Positions 6,847-17,036 of a stretch of 64,000 nt of DNA are shown here, one piece after another. The notes below the pieces were generated by a model that saw only the letters and a program-made list of their open reading frames with translations, was not told the DNA's origin and ran no database searches. The stretch's first letter is position 1; each line of letters begins with the position of its first letter. The DNA is from Actinoplanes philippinensis (GTDB taxonomy: Bacteria; Actinomycetota; Actinomycetes; Mycobacteriales; Micromonosporaceae): assembly GCF_900113015.1 (NCBI RefSeq), contig NZ_FONV01000011.1:124001-188000 (forward strand). Reading direction: 5' to 3'. Made by a program: the position numbers and the translations under genes.

Positions 6847-7974
6847 TCACCCGTCGTGGGCGACGTAGGTCGGGTTGTCGAGCAGGAACGGCGCGATCCG
6901 GTCCTCCGCGACGGCCTGGAAGAACCGCGTGACCGACGGGTCCAGCTGTTCCCCGAGGTAGGCGCCGTTCTGGAAGAGCCCTCCGCCGGGCAGCTTGATC
7001 AGCGTCATGTCGGCGGTGTTGATGCCCTTGAGCGCGAGCCCCCAGTCGATGACGCTGTCACCGCCACCGTCGAAGGTCAGCGAGTCACCGGCGGCGTCGA
7101 GGACGGCGAGCAGCTTGGCGGGGTCGGTCACCACGTCGCGGCTCATCGCCTGCTCGGCCATGGCCTTGATGAACTGCTGCTGGTGCCGCTGCCGGTCGTA
7201 GTCGCCGTTGGGCAGCCCGTACCGCTGGCGGACGTAGTCGAGCGCCTCCCACGCCTGCAGGTGGTAGGTGCCCTTCTTGTAGACCTTCTGCGGCCCGATG
7301 TACGGATGGTCGCAGCCCCCACCGGCGCAGCCCGCGCTCTTGGGACGGGGTGTGCCGTCCGGCTGGAGGTGCTCGGACCGCACGTTCTGGTCGATCGTCA
7401 TGGTGACGCCACCCATGGCGTCGACGATCTTCTTGAACCCGCCGAAGTTGATGATCGCCCCGGCGTCGAAGCCGTTGATGCCGGTGAAGGCGCTGACGGT
7501 GCTGGCGAGCAGCTGGAAGCCCTGTGCGACGTCGTGCGTGCCGTTGCCGACGTCGCTGCCGAACGACATCGCTGAGTTGATCTTCGCGGTGGTGCCGAGG
7601 AATCCGGTCGGGGAGAACGCCGGGATCTGCACATACAGGTCGCGGGGGATGGAGAAGAGGAAGACCTGATCCATCGACGCCGGCACGTGCGCCACGATGA
7701 TCGAGTCGGAGCGGGGGGCCTGCGAGGCGTCACGCGGGTCGATGCCGGCGAGCAGGATGTTGAGCGGGCCCTTGATGCCGGCGTCGTCGCGGCGCGCGCC
7801 GGACGCCGGGTCGCCGATCAGGCTGCCGCCGGCGTCGATCTGGCCCGTGTATCGCGCGACGAGGGCCTGGCCGGTGACCAGAACACCGCCGCTGCTGACC
7901 ATGAGCACGCACCCGAAGCCGGCACAGAGCCTCGCCCACATGGGTGCCCGGCGCTTCCTCGACGACTGTGGCAC
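6847..7974 (-). CDS. LytR-CpsA-Psr (LCP) family cell-wall glycopolymer ligase
   Basis: LCP proteins attach teichoic acids, capsule or arabinogalactan-type polymers to peptidoglycan outside the membrane. The predicted 375-residue protein has a basic N-terminus (SSRKRRAPMWAR), one signal-anchor helix near residues 12-36, and an extracellular LCP domain with NILLAGIDPRD, RSDSIIVAHV, FSIPRDLYVQIP, KINSAMSFG and the late YVRQRYGLPNGDYDRQRHQQ block with its conserved Arg residues. The GTG at 7974 is chosen because TATGCT lies exactly six bases upstream (leaderless) and because it keeps the basic flank; ATG 7941 is an alternative. It interrupts the ATP synthase operon between atpD and atpC. Confidence 0.92.
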   Translation of the reverse strand: MPQSSRKRRAPMWARLCAGFGCVLMVSSGGVLVTGQALVARYTGQIDAGGSLIGDPASGARRDDAGIKGPLNILLAGIDPRDASQAPRSDSIIVAHVPASMDQVFLFSIPRDLYVQIPAFSPTGFLGTTAKINSAMSFGSDVGNGTHDVAQGFQLLASTVSAFTGINGFDAGAIINFGGFKKIVDAMGGVTMTIDQNVRSEHLQPDGTPRPKSAGCAGGGCDHPYIGPQKVYKKGTYHLQAWEALDYVRQRYGLPNGDYDRQRHQQQFIKAMAEQAMSRDVVTDPAKLLAVLDAAGDSLTFDGGGDSVIDWGLALKGINTADMTLIKLPGGGLFQNGAYLGEQLDPSVTRFFQAVAEDRIAPFLLDNPTYVAHDG

Positions 7975-7980
7975 AGGGCC

Positions 7981-7986
7981 AGCATA
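7981..7986 (-). promoter_or_regulatory. -10 box of the LCP gene (leaderless)
   Basis: On the minus strand TATGCT is followed by six bases and the GTG start at 7974, with no ribosome-binding site. It implies that the LCP gene, and possibly atpC behind it, has its own promoter inside the atp cluster. Confidence 0.5.
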
Positions 7987-8035
7987 CCCGCGTTGAGCTG
8001 CATAAATGCCGTTGCAGGGGTACCCCGGGAACGCG

Positions 8036-8067
8036 AGAGCCGCGCCGGTGTCCACCGGCGCGGCTCT
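8036..8067 (-). terminator. perfect 15-base-pair hairpin after atpD
   Basis: An exact inverted repeat (8036-8050 with 8053-8067) begins about 20 bases after the atpD stop on the minus strand. There is no T-tract, as is common for GC-rich actinobacterial terminators. It would end or attenuate the atpB-to-atpD transcript before the LCP gene and atpC. Confidence 0.6.
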
Positions 8068-8087
8068 GGCGAAGAACCGACGTATCG

Positions 8088-9530
8088 TCAGCCCTTCATC
8101 AGCTCGTGCGCGTTCTTCTCGAGGTCCTCGAGGCCACCGCACATGAAGAAGGCCTGCTCCGGGTAGTTGTCGTACTCACCCTCGGCGATCTTCTTGAACG
8201 CCTCGATGGTCTCCTTCAGCGGGACCGTCGAGCCGGGGACGCCGGTGAACTGCTCCGCCGCGTAGGTGTTCTGCGACAGGAACCGCTCGATGCGGCGGGC
8301 CCGCTGCACCGTGACCTTGTCCTCCTCGGACAGCTCGTCCATACCGAGGATGGCGATGATGTCCTGCAGGTCCTTGTACTTCTGGAGGATCCGCTGGACC
8401 TCACGGGCCACCGTGTAGTGCTCGGCGCCGACGAACTCGGGCGCCAGGATCCGCGAGCTGGAGGCCAGCGGGTCCACGGCGGGGTAGATGCCCTTGTCGG
8501 AGATCGACCGCTCGAGGTTGGTGGTCGCGTCCAGGTGGGCGAAGGTGGTGGCCGGCGCCGGGTCGGTGTAGTCGTCGGCGGGCACGTAGATCGCCTGCAG
8601 CGAGGTGATCGCCTTGCCCCGGACCGAGGTGATCCGCTCCTGCAGCTCGCCCATCTCGTCGGCCAGGGTGGGCTGGTAACCCACGGCCGACGGCATACGG
8701 CCGAGCAGGGTGGAGACCTCGGAACCGGCCTGGGTGAACCGGAAGATGTTGTCGATGAAGAGCAGCACCTCCTGGTTCTGGACGTCACGGAAGTACTCCG
8801 CCATGGTCAGAGCGGTCAGGGCGACCCGCAGACGGGTGCCCGGCGGCTCGTCCATCTGGCCGAAGACCAGCGCGGTCTTGTCCAGAACGCCACCCTCGTC
8901 CATCTCCAGGATGAGGTCGTTGCCCTCACGGGTGCGCTCGCCGACGCCGGCGAACACCGAGGTGCCACCGAAGTTACGGGCGACCCGGATGATCATCTCC
9001 TGGATGAGCACGGTCTTGCCCACGCCCGCGCCACCGAACAGGCCGATCTTGCCACCACGCACGTACGGCGCGAGCAGATCGAGCACCTTGATGCCGGTCT
9101 CCAGCATCTCGGTCTTCGGCTCGAGGTCGGCGAACGCCGGGGGCTTGCGGTGGATCGCCCAGCGCTCCTGGATGTCCAGCGTCGACGGGTCGACGTTGAG
9201 CACCTCGCCGAGGGCGTTGAACACGTGGCCCTTGGTCACGTCACCGACGGGCACCGAGATCGGCGCGCCGGTGTCGGTGACCGCGGAGCCCCGGACCAGG
9301 CCGTCGGTCGGCTGCATCGAGATGGCGCGGAGCAGGTTGTCACCCAGGTGCTGGGCGACCTCCATGGTCAGCTTCTTGGTGCCCTCGGAGAGGGTGACCT
9401 CAACGTGCAGCGCGTTGAAGATCGCGGGCATGGAGTCACGGGGAAACTCGACGTCGACGACCGGGCCGATGACCCGGACGACGCGGCCGACAGCGGTCTC
9501 CGCCTTGGTGGGCTCAGCTACAGCAGTCAT
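8088..9530 (-). CDS. atpD: F1Fo ATP synthase beta subunit
   Basis: Catalytic subunit of F1, 480 residues from the ATG at 9530. It shows the P-loop GGAGVGKT (166-173), the catalytic Glu198 in GERTREGND, VFGQMDEPPGTR, LLFIDNIFRFTQAGSE (Walker B) and the DELSEED loop written exactly as DELSEED. The ATG overlaps the atpG stop (TGATG), which implies translational coupling. A GTG one codon upstream is an alternative start. It is followed not by atpC but by a strong hairpin and an LCP gene. Confidence 0.98.
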   Translation of the reverse strand: MTAVAEPTKAETAVGRVVRVIGPVVDVEFPRDSMPAIFNALHVEVTLSEGTKKLTMEVAQHLGDNLLRAISMQPTDGLVRGSAVTDTGAPISVPVGDVTKGHVFNALGEVLNVDPSTLDIQERWAIHRKPPAFADLEPKTEMLETGIKVLDLLAPYVRGGKIGLFGGAGVGKTVLIQEMIIRVARNFGGTSVFAGVGERTREGNDLILEMDEGGVLDKTALVFGQMDEPPGTRLRVALTALTMAEYFRDVQNQEVLLFIDNIFRFTQAGSEVSTLLGRMPSAVGYQPTLADEMGELQERITSVRGKAITSLQAIYVPADDYTDPAPATTFAHLDATTNLERSISDKGIYPAVDPLASSSRILAPEFVGAEHYTVAREVQRILQKYKDLQDIIAILGMDELSEEDKVTVQRARRIERFLSQNTYAAEQFTGVPGSTVPLKETIEAFKKIAEGEYDNYPEQAFFMCGGLEDLEKNAHELMKG

Positions 9531-10462
9531 CACACATCACTTCCCGCCGCGGCCAGCGCGTTGGCGCCGCCGACGATCTCACTGATTTCCTGGGTGATCG
9601 CAGCCTGCCGCGCGGAGTTCATCTCGCGCGTGTACCGCTTGAGCAGGTCGTCGGCGTTGTCCGACGCGCTCTTCATCGCCCGCCGGCGCGAGGCCGACTC
9701 ACTGGCCGCCGAGTCCAGCAACGCCGCGTAGATACGCGTGTTGAGGTACTTCGGCAGAAGCGCGTCGAGCAGCTCGTCGGCGTCCGGCTCGAACTCGTAC
9801 GCCGCACGCGGCTCGGAGGACTTCTCCTCCTGCTGCTCCTCGACCTGCACCGGCGCGAGAGGCTTCGCGTTGGCGCTCTGCGTCATCAGGGACTTGAACT
9901 CGGTGCTCACGATGTGAAGCTCGTCCACACCCGCGATGCCCTCCGGCCCGAACGTCCCCTCCGTCGCGGAACCGGCGCCGAAGCCCTCGATCAACGCGTC
10001 ACCGATGCGCTTGGCGTCGGCGAACGAGGGGCGCTCGGAGAACCCGGTCCAGCTCGCGGCCACCGGCCGGTTGCGGAACTTGTAGTACCCGACGCCCTTC
10101 CGGCCCACGATGTACAACGCCACGTCCTTGCCCTCCGACTTCAGCTGAGCGATCAGCTGCTCGGCGGTGCGGATGGCGTTGGCGTTGTAGGCGCCGGCCA
10201 GGCCCCGGTCACTGGTGATCAGCAGGACACCCGCCCGCTGGACGCGCTCACGCGCGACCAGCAGCGGATTGTCGACCGAAGCGTTCGATGCCAGGGCACC
10301 CAGCACCTTGGTGATCGCCACCGAGTACGGCCGGGAGGCGTTCACCCGCTCCTGCGCCTTGGCGATACGGCTGGTGGCGACCAGCTCCTGCGCCTTGGCG
10401 ATCTTCTTCGTCGACTTGACGGTCCGGATGCGCCGCCGCAGCGCCTGTACCTGACCGGCCAT
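9530..10462 (-). CDS. atpG: F1Fo ATP synthase gamma subunit
   Basis: The rotary shaft of F1, 310 residues. N-terminal helix RRRIRTVKSTKKIAKAQELV and C-terminal helix KRYTREMNSARQAAITQEI are both conserved, with VLLITSDRGLAGAYNANAIR between them. Its length near 310 rather than about 290 comes partly from a charged insertion (VQVEEQQEEKSSEPR, about residues 210-225), also typical of actinobacterial gamma subunits. The start lies two bases after the atpA stop, and its stop overlaps the atpD start. Confidence 0.97.
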   Translation of the reverse strand: MAGQVQALRRRIRTVKSTKKIAKAQELVATSRIAKAQERVNASRPYSVAITKVLGALASNASVDNPLLVARERVQRAGVLLITSDRGLAGAYNANAIRTAEQLIAQLKSEGKDVALYIVGRKGVGYYKFRNRPVAASWTGFSERPSFADAKRIGDALIEGFGAGSATEGTFGPEGIAGVDELHIVSTEFKSLMTQSANAKPLAPVQVEEQQEEKSSEPRAAYEFEPDADELLDALLPKYLNTRIYAALLDSAASESASRRRAMKSASDNADDLLKRYTREMNSARQAAITQEISEIVGGANALAAAGSDV

Positions 10463-10464
10463 GC

Positions 10465-12027
<1,563 letters not shown>

Positions 12028-12102
12028 CCTCTGCCTTCTCTGTCTAGCTCGGGACGTCACCGCCGCCGAGGGGGCTTCTCGATCGGAATCGAGGGGAAAA
12101 GA

Positions 12103-12924
12103 CTATTTAGCGAACGCCTGCTTGGCTGCGTTCAGCTTGCGCAGAACCGTGCCGTCGTAGAGGTCGGAACCGACCCGGACGCTGACACCACCGAGAACGG
12201 CGGGCTGCACGTCCACCTTCAGCGACACCTGACGGCCGTAGACGGTCGACAGCTTCGCGGCCAGGGACTGCTCCTCGGCATCGGTGAGCGGCTTCGCCAC
12301 CGTCACATACGCCACCTCGCGGTCCCGCTTCGCGGCGGTCGCCTCGACCAGCCGGGTCAGCGAAGCCTCGAAGCCGCGGCCACCGAAGCCGGTCAGCGCC
12401 ACCTCGACGAGGCGGCCGGTGGCCACGTGCACCTTGCCCTTGAGCAAGTCCTGAACCAGCTTAACGCGGCGCTCGACCGGAGCACCCGCGTCACTCAGCG
12501 TGACGGCCAGGGCGGAGTCGCCCGAGACGATCTGGCTGAACCGGAACAGCTCGTCCTCGACGTCGCCGAGCTTGCCGTCCCGCTCCGCCGAGGCGAGCAG
12601 GGCGTCGACGCCCAGCCGCTCGGTGGCGTCGAGCAGCTCGGTCGGGCGCGAGAAGCGGCCGGCCACCAGAGCGGCCACCGCGTTCACCGCGACCTCGGAG
12701 ATCTTGCCCGAGAGCAGCGACTTCAGCAGCCCGGCACGGTCGGAGCCGGGCCGGGACGGGTCGGTCAGCGCACGGCGCAGCCGGGGCTGGGCCCGCAGCA
12801 GGCCGGCCACCGACAGGATCTCGTCGGCAACCGTCGCCAGCTGCGGGGCCGTGGCCGCGGTGGTGTTCGCGGCGAGCTGTTCCGACGCCTCGCCGTAGGC
12901 CTCGCGGCTTACGCTCGACGTCAT
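12103..12924 (-). CDS. atpH: F1Fo ATP synthase delta subunit
   Basis: Peripheral-stalk subunit joining F1 to the b subunits (OSCP homologue). At 273 residues it is longer than the roughly 180-residue delta of E. coli, but this is the normal form in streptomycetes and relatives. The conserved C-terminal part is clear (VTVAKPLTDAEEQSLAAKL, QPAVLGGVSVRVGSDLYDGT). Its ATG overlaps the atpF stop (TGATG), so translation is coupled. There is no sign of the b-delta fusion seen in mycobacteria. Confidence 0.96.
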   Translation of the reverse strand: MTSSVSREAYGEASEQLAANTTAATAPQLATVADEILSVAGLLRAQPRLRRALTDPSRPGSDRAGLLKSLLSGKISEVAVNAVAALVAGRFSRPTELLDATERLGVDALLASAERDGKLGDVEDELFRFSQIVSGDSALAVTLSDAGAPVERRVKLVQDLLKGKVHVATGRLVEVALTGFGGRGFEASLTRLVEATAAKRDREVAYVTVAKPLTDAEEQSLAAKLSTVYGRQVSLKVDVQPAVLGGVSVRVGSDLYDGTVLRKLNAAKQAFAK

Positions 12925-13469
12925 CAGCGCCGCCCGGCCGAGTCGAGGTCGTTGATGAACCGCTCGACAGTGCCACGGGTACGGGCTTCGTCAGCGAGAG
13001 CCTCGCCGACGATCTTGCCGGCCAGGTCGACCGCCAGCGTGCCGACCTCGGAACGGAGCTCCCGCACGATGGACTCACGCTGGGCGGCGAGCTGCTCGTT
13101 GCCGGCCGCGATGATGCGGTCCGACTCCTCGCGAGCCTTGGCCAGCACGTCCTGACGGATGCCCTCGGCGTCGGCCCGGGCCTCGTCGCGGATGCGAGCG
13201 GCCTCGGTCCGGGCCTCGGCGAGCTGCGTCTTGTACTGCTCGAGCAGTTGGTTCGCTTCGGCCTGGGCGGTCTCGGCGCGCTTGAGGCCACCCTCGATGG
13301 CGTCCACCCGTGCCTGGAACGTCTTCTCCATCTGCGGGAAGACGAACTTGATCAGCACGAAGCAGAGCACCGCGAAAGCGACCGAGCCGACGACGATCTC
13401 CTGCCAGAGCGGGATGATCGGGTTGTGCGGCTCGGCGCCCTCTGCCGCGGCCAGGTAAAGGTCGATCAT
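12924..13469 (-). CDS. atpF: F1Fo ATP synthase b subunit
   Basis: Peripheral-stalk b subunit, 181 residues. One membrane helix near residues 23-43 (QEIVVGSVAFAVLCFVLIKF) is followed by a long charged coiled coil (AETAQAEANQLLEQYKTQLA and onward) that reaches up to F1. The C-terminal VDLAGKIVGEALADEA segment is the conserved delta-binding end. It lies between atpE and atpH and overlaps the atpH start by one base. Confidence 0.97.
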   Translation of the reverse strand: MIDLYLAAAEGAEPHNPIIPLWQEIVVGSVAFAVLCFVLIKFVFPQMEKTFQARVDAIEGGLKRAETAQAEANQLLEQYKTQLAEARTEAARIRDEARADAEGIRQDVLAKAREESDRIIAAGNEQLAAQRESIVRELRSEVGTLAVDLAGKIVGEALADEARTRGTVERFINDLDSAGRR

Positions 13470-13494
13470 GGGAACCTCCTAGTCGAGGTCTAGA

Positions 13495-13728
13495 TCAGAG
13501 CCCGGTGCCCTGCCAGATGAAACCGAACGCGATGCCGAGGAGCGCGAGCGCCTCGATGACGGCGAAGCCGATCCAGACGAACGGGAGGGTCAGACGGGAC
13601 GACTCCGGCTGACGGGCGGTCGACTGGATGTAGGCCGAGAAGACCAGACCGACACCGACGCCGGGGCCGATGGCAGCGAGACCGTAACCGATGGCAGCGG
13701 TGCTACCGAAAACTTCGGCGAGAGTCAT
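13495..13728 (-). CDS. atpE: F1Fo ATP synthase c subunit
   Basis: Proteolipid of the rotor ring, 77 residues and two membrane helices joined by the polar RQPE loop (residues 39-42). Helix 1 carries the GYGLAAIGPGVGVG glycine motif. Glu59 in AVIEALALLG is the proton-carrying carboxylate, and neighbouring side chains suggest an H+ rather than Na+ enzyme. It lies 25 bases from atpF and 78 bases from atpB. Confidence 0.98.
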   Translation of the reverse strand: MTLAEVFGSTAAIGYGLAAIGPGVGVGLVFSAYIQSTARQPESSRLTLPFVWIGFAVIEALALLGIAFGFIWQGTGL

Positions 13729-13806
13729 TTCTCAGTTCCTCCTGGAATCTCGCGTGGCTGTCACGCGGGACGACAAACGGGGTGTTGCTAGGAGATCAGG
13801 TATTGC

Positions 13807-14595
13807 TCAGTGCTCGTCGGCGAGCGAGCCCTGCACGTAGCTCGCGGTCAGCACCGTGAAGACGTAGGCCTGCAGGCAGATCACCATGAACTCGAGGAAG
13901 GTGAGCGCGATGGTGAGCACCCAGGACAGCAGCGAGATCGGTGCCAGGAGAGCGTTCGCGTTGATCATCGCGAAGCCGCCGAGCGTGAACACGAGCAGCA
14001 GCATGTGGCCCGCGAACATGTTGGCGAAGAGACGAACCGCCAGCGAGAAGGGCCGCACGAGGAAGTTCGAGAAGATCTCGATCGGGATCAGCAGCGGCAG
14101 GATGCCGACCGGAGCGTTCGGCTTGACGGCGTGCACGAAATACGCGATGCCGTGCTTCTTGATGCCGACCCAGATGAACATCACGTAGGTGATCGCCGCG
14201 AGCACCGCCGGGAACGCGATGTGCGACATCGGCGAGAGCTGCACCAGCGGCAGGATGCCGAAGAAGTTGTTCACCAGGATGAACATGAAGAGCGTGGTCA
14301 GGTACGGCGCGAAGCGCACGCCCTGCGGGCCGATCATGTCGACCGCGATGTTGTTGCGCACGAAGCCGTAGATGCTCTCGGCGAGCCACTGCTTCTTCGT
14401 CGGCACCAGCTGCGGCTTCCGGTACGACATCAGGAAAAAGACGATGATCGCCGCGACCGCCACCCAGACCAGCACGGTGATCTTGGTGAACCAGAGGTCG
14501 TGCTGCCCCCACGGGTAGATGCTGGGCAGGTAGAAGTCCTCGACGCTCGGCGGGAACGGAACATCCGCTGCGAGGACGATCGACTGACCGGTCAC
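13807..14595 (-). CDS. atpB: F1Fo ATP synthase a subunit
   Basis: Fo stator subunit forming the proton half-channels, 262 residues with about six membrane helices. The essential Arg188 sits in SLAVRLFANMFAGH. The Asn/Phe-rich VNNFFGILPL helix and the C-terminal FLEFMVICLQAYVFTVL helix are as expected. It is preceded by the small AtpZ-like gene with 15 bases between, and heads the standard B-E-F-H-A-G-D order. Confidence 0.98.
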   Translation of the reverse strand: MTGQSIVLAADVPFPPSVEDFYLPSIYPWGQHDLWFTKITVLVWVAVAAIIVFFLMSYRKPQLVPTKKQWLAESIYGFVRNNIAVDMIGPQGVRFAPYLTTLFMFILVNNFFGILPLVQLSPMSHIAFPAVLAAITYVMFIWVGIKKHGIAYFVHAVKPNAPVGILPLLIPIEIFSNFLVRPFSLAVRLFANMFAGHMLLLVFTLGGFAMINANALLAPISLLSWVLTIALTFLEFMVICLQAYVFTVLTASYVQGSLADEH

Positions 14596-14610
14596 CGTAG
14601 CCCTTTCCTG

Positions 14611-14847
14611 TCAGGCACCGAGTCGGCGCACGATGAGGTACACACCACCGGCGACCCCGAGAACAGCGCCGATGCCGGCGAAAATGCCCGTGGTTCCGAC
14701 GAAGTGGTCGACAAGCCAGCCGATCCCACCCCAGGACAGAATGCCCGCGATGAGATACGACAGTGCGGTCATGCCCGCACCTGAGTCAGGAGGCGGGTTC
14801 GAACCGTCGTCACCGCGAGATTCGGGGGGAGGTTTCTGGCCGGTCAT
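14611..14847 (-). CDS. AtpZ/AtpI-type ATP synthase accessory protein
   Basis: A 78-residue protein with a polar Pro/Gly/Asp-rich N-terminus and two membrane helices (about 27-47 and 52-74), ending in a basic tail. The helix pair IGWLVDHFVGTTGIFAGIGA matches the AtpZ/AtpI group encoded before atpB, thought to help assemble the c-ring or transport Mg2+. The ATG at 14847 starting MTGQKPPPE is chosen; longer readings add a non-conserved leader. A 205-base stretch separates it from the next gene upstream and may hold an atp operon promoter. Confidence 0.8.
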   Translation of the reverse strand: MTGQKPPPESRGDDGSNPPPDSGAGMTALSYLIAGILSWGGIGWLVDHFVGTTGIFAGIGAVLGVAGGVYLIVRRLGA

Positions 14848-15052
14848 GACGGCCCGAACGATATCAGCAGGAAACACGAAGCTAAGCGGGACCCCCCGCA
14901 CAACCGTAGTCGTCCAGGCGTCAGGGGTCTCGCAACTGACTGGACACGGTACTCCTGTCGCGCCAAATCGGAACACGGCACGGGCGAGAAGGTCACCGGA
15001 TAGTGGTGGCTTGCCCGGTTCTCACAGCCTTGACCAGGACAAATGAGGTGCT

Positions 15053-15520
15053 CTAGATCACTTTGCGGACCACGCGACGGTGCACCCACCAGGCCTGGAC
15101 TCCGGTCCAGACCACGACGGCGGCGACGATGCCCCAGCCGAGGGCGACCCAGCCGGGCCACTTGATGGTGACGCCGATCGCCAGGATGACTCCCAACAAG
15201 GAATATTTCACCACATAAGTCAGCATCCCGAGGGGCATCAGCAAAGCCGGCCGGACGGTGTCCGCCCAAGCGATGACCAGGGTCGACATCGTGTAGCTGA
15301 GAGTCACGATCAGCACTCCGGCCGCCGCGCCCACGGCCGCGTCCGGGCCGCCGGCCAGGAAGCCCGCCGAACCGGCACAGAGCAGCAGCGCCATGGAGAC
15401 CGCGGAGAGCAGCGGCAGATGCTCGATCCGCCACCCCGGATTCTCCGGCGGGGCCGGACGTTCCTCGGTCGGCACCTGACTCACCACAACCCCCAGAGAA
15501 GAAAACCCGGAGCGAGCCAC
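15053..15520 (-). CDS. four-helix membrane protein upstream of the atp operon (AtpI-like)
   Basis: A 155-residue integral membrane protein with four hydrophobic segments at about residues 36-57, 61-83, 92-117 and 122-143 and a short basic C-terminus (RRVVRKVI). Its position upstream of atpZ-atpB and its topology match the ATP synthase I-like proteins often annotated here in actinobacteria. The function is not certain. The GTG at 15520 is the longest reading; a GTG at about residue 12 (VVSQVPTEERP) is possible, since no clear ribosome-binding site favours the first. Confidence 0.75.
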   Translation of the reverse strand: MARSGFSSLGVVVSQVPTEERPAPPENPGWRIEHLPLLSAVSMALLLCAGSAGFLAGGPDAAVGAAAGVLIVTLSYTMSTLVIAWADTVRPALLMPLGMLTYVVKYSLLGVILAIGVTIKWPGWVALGWGIVAAVVVWTGVQAWWVHRRVVRKVI

Positions 15521-15606
15521 GACGCTCCGCAGCGCGCCACGCTATCACCGCGCCCGGATCACCCCGCGAATCAATCCACCGCCGGTTAAGGCTCGTTAAG
15601 GCGGCG

Positions 15607-15628
15607 TTCCCGGAAATCTTCCCGGGAA
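15607..15628 (-). terminator. hairpin after glyA
   Basis: TTCCCGG and CCGGGAA form a seven-base-pair stem with an eight-base loop 17-38 bases beyond the glyA stop on the minus strand. A flanking GCG/CGC may extend it. There is no T-tract. Confidence 0.4.
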
Positions 15629-15644
15629 TTCGCCCGCGCCCGAT

Positions 15645-16955
15645 TCAGCGCGCGAACGCGGAATCGACCGGCAATTCCGCGGCGAGCGGATACGGCGGGA
15701 AGCCGCCGACCATCTGGGCGACCTCGGCCGCCGCGTCGCGGATCACCGTCTCGCCCGCTGTGGTGTCCACCCCGTCGCACACCACCCGGCTGATCAGCCC
15801 GGCGATCTGCCGCATCTCGCTCTCCCGCATCCCCTGCGAGGTGACGCTGGGCGTGCCCACCCGGATGCCGGACGCCACCGCGGGACGCTCCGGGTCGTAC
15901 GGCACCGGGTTCTTGTTGAGGGCGATGCCCGCCCGCGCGCAACGCGCCTCGGCCTCCCGGCCGGTCACGCCCACCTCGCGCAGATCGAGCACCGCGAGAT
16001 GGTTGTCGGTGCCGCCGGTGACCGGCCGCAGCCCCTCCGCCGCCAGGCCGGCGGTGAGCGCCCGGGCGTTGCGCACCGTCTGGTTGGCGTAGCCGCGGAA
16101 CTCCGGGGTCCCGGCCTCCCGGAAGGCCACCGCCTTCGCCGCGATCGCGTGCATCATCGGGCCGCCCTGGGCGAACGGGAAGACCGCCTTGTCGATCCGC
16201 TGGGCCAGTTCGGACCGACAAATGATCATGCCGCCGCGGGGGCCGCGCAGTGCCTTGTGGGTGGTGCCGGTGACCACGTCGGCATACGGCACCGGCGACG
16301 GCACCGCCCGCCCGGCCACCAGGCCGATGAAGTGCGCCGCGTCGACCATGAGGTAGGCGCCCACCTCGTCGGCGATCTGCCGGAAGCGCTCAAAATCGAT
16401 CAGCCGGGGGTACGAGGTGGCGCCGCAAATGATCAGTTTCGGACGGTGGGCCAGCGCGAGATCACGTACCTCGTCGTGGTCGATCAGCTCGGTGTCCGGG
16501 GTGACACGGTAGGCGATCGGGTGGAACCACTTGCCGGAGAAGTTCGCCCGGCTGCCGTGCGTCAGGTGTCCGCCGTGCGGCAGGCCCATCGCCAGCACCA
16601 CGTCGCCGGGCTCGGCCAGCGCGGCGTAGGCGGCCAGGTTGGCGCACGCCCCGGAGTGCGGCTGAACGTTGACGTGCTCGGCGCCGAACAGGTCCTGCGC
16701 CCGCTGCACGGCCAGCGCCTCGGCCCGGTCCACGTGCGCGCACCCGCCGTAGTAGCGCTGCCCCGGATAGCCCTCGGCATACTTGTTGGCCAGCGTCGAC
16801 CCGAGCGCCGTCAGGACCGCCGGTGAGGTGAAGCTCTCGCTCGCGATCAGCTGGAGCGTGTCCCGCTGGCGTGCCACCTCGTCGAGGAGCACGGACGCGA
16901 TCTCCGGATCCTCGCGTTCGAGCATCGCGAAGTCCGGCCCCCAGAAGGTGCCCAC
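15645..16955 (-). CDS. glyA: serine hydroxymethyltransferase
   Basis: PLP enzyme interconverting serine and glycine and charging tetrahydrofolate with a one-carbon unit. The 436-residue protein has the normal length. The PLP lysine is Lys234 in TGTTHKALRGPRGG, with Asp205/His208 in VDAAHFIGL and YAEGYPGQRYYGG near residue 59. The GTG start at 16955 gives the family N-terminus (GTFWGPDFA) and has a strong GGGAGG six bases upstream. It sits between the atp cluster and the sua5 locus and is divergent from the SDR gene. Confidence 0.97.
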   Translation of the reverse strand: MGTFWGPDFAMLEREDPEIASVLLDEVARQRDTLQLIASESFTSPAVLTALGSTLANKYAEGYPGQRYYGGCAHVDRAEALAVQRAQDLFGAEHVNVQPHSGACANLAAYAALAEPGDVVLAMGLPHGGHLTHGSRANFSGKWFHPIAYRVTPDTELIDHDEVRDLALAHRPKLIICGATSYPRLIDFERFRQIADEVGAYLMVDAAHFIGLVAGRAVPSPVPYADVVTGTTHKALRGPRGGMIICRSELAQRIDKAVFPFAQGGPMMHAIAAKAVAFREAGTPEFRGYANQTVRNARALTAGLAAEGLRPVTGGTDNHLAVLDLREVGVTGREAEARCARAGIALNKNPVPYDPERPAVASGIRVGTPSVTSQGMRESEMRQIAGLISRVVCDGVDTTAGETVIRDAAAEVAQMVGGFPPYPLAAELPVDSAFAR

Positions 16956-17001
16956 GCTGGCCTCCCGAGATCGAGGAGCCTTCCGGAACCGAGCATATGG
17001 C

Positions 17002-17030
17002 TTGTGACCCCCGGTTCGTGGGCACAGTCT
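17002..17030 (+). promoter_or_regulatory. possible promoter of the SDR-DUF2867 gene
   Basis: TTGTGA, a 17-base spacer and CAGTCT end six bases before the ATG at 17037. The -10 box departs from consensus at its first base, so this is tentative. There is no Shine-Dalgarno sequence, so the mRNA may be leaderless. Confidence 0.3.
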
Positions 17031-17036
17031 GCAGTT

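Noticed and set aside
7975..8142. Longer LCP reading starting within atpD
   Set aside because: It would overlap atpD and cross the terminator hairpin. The GTG at 7974 has a well-placed -10 box and gives a normal signal anchor.
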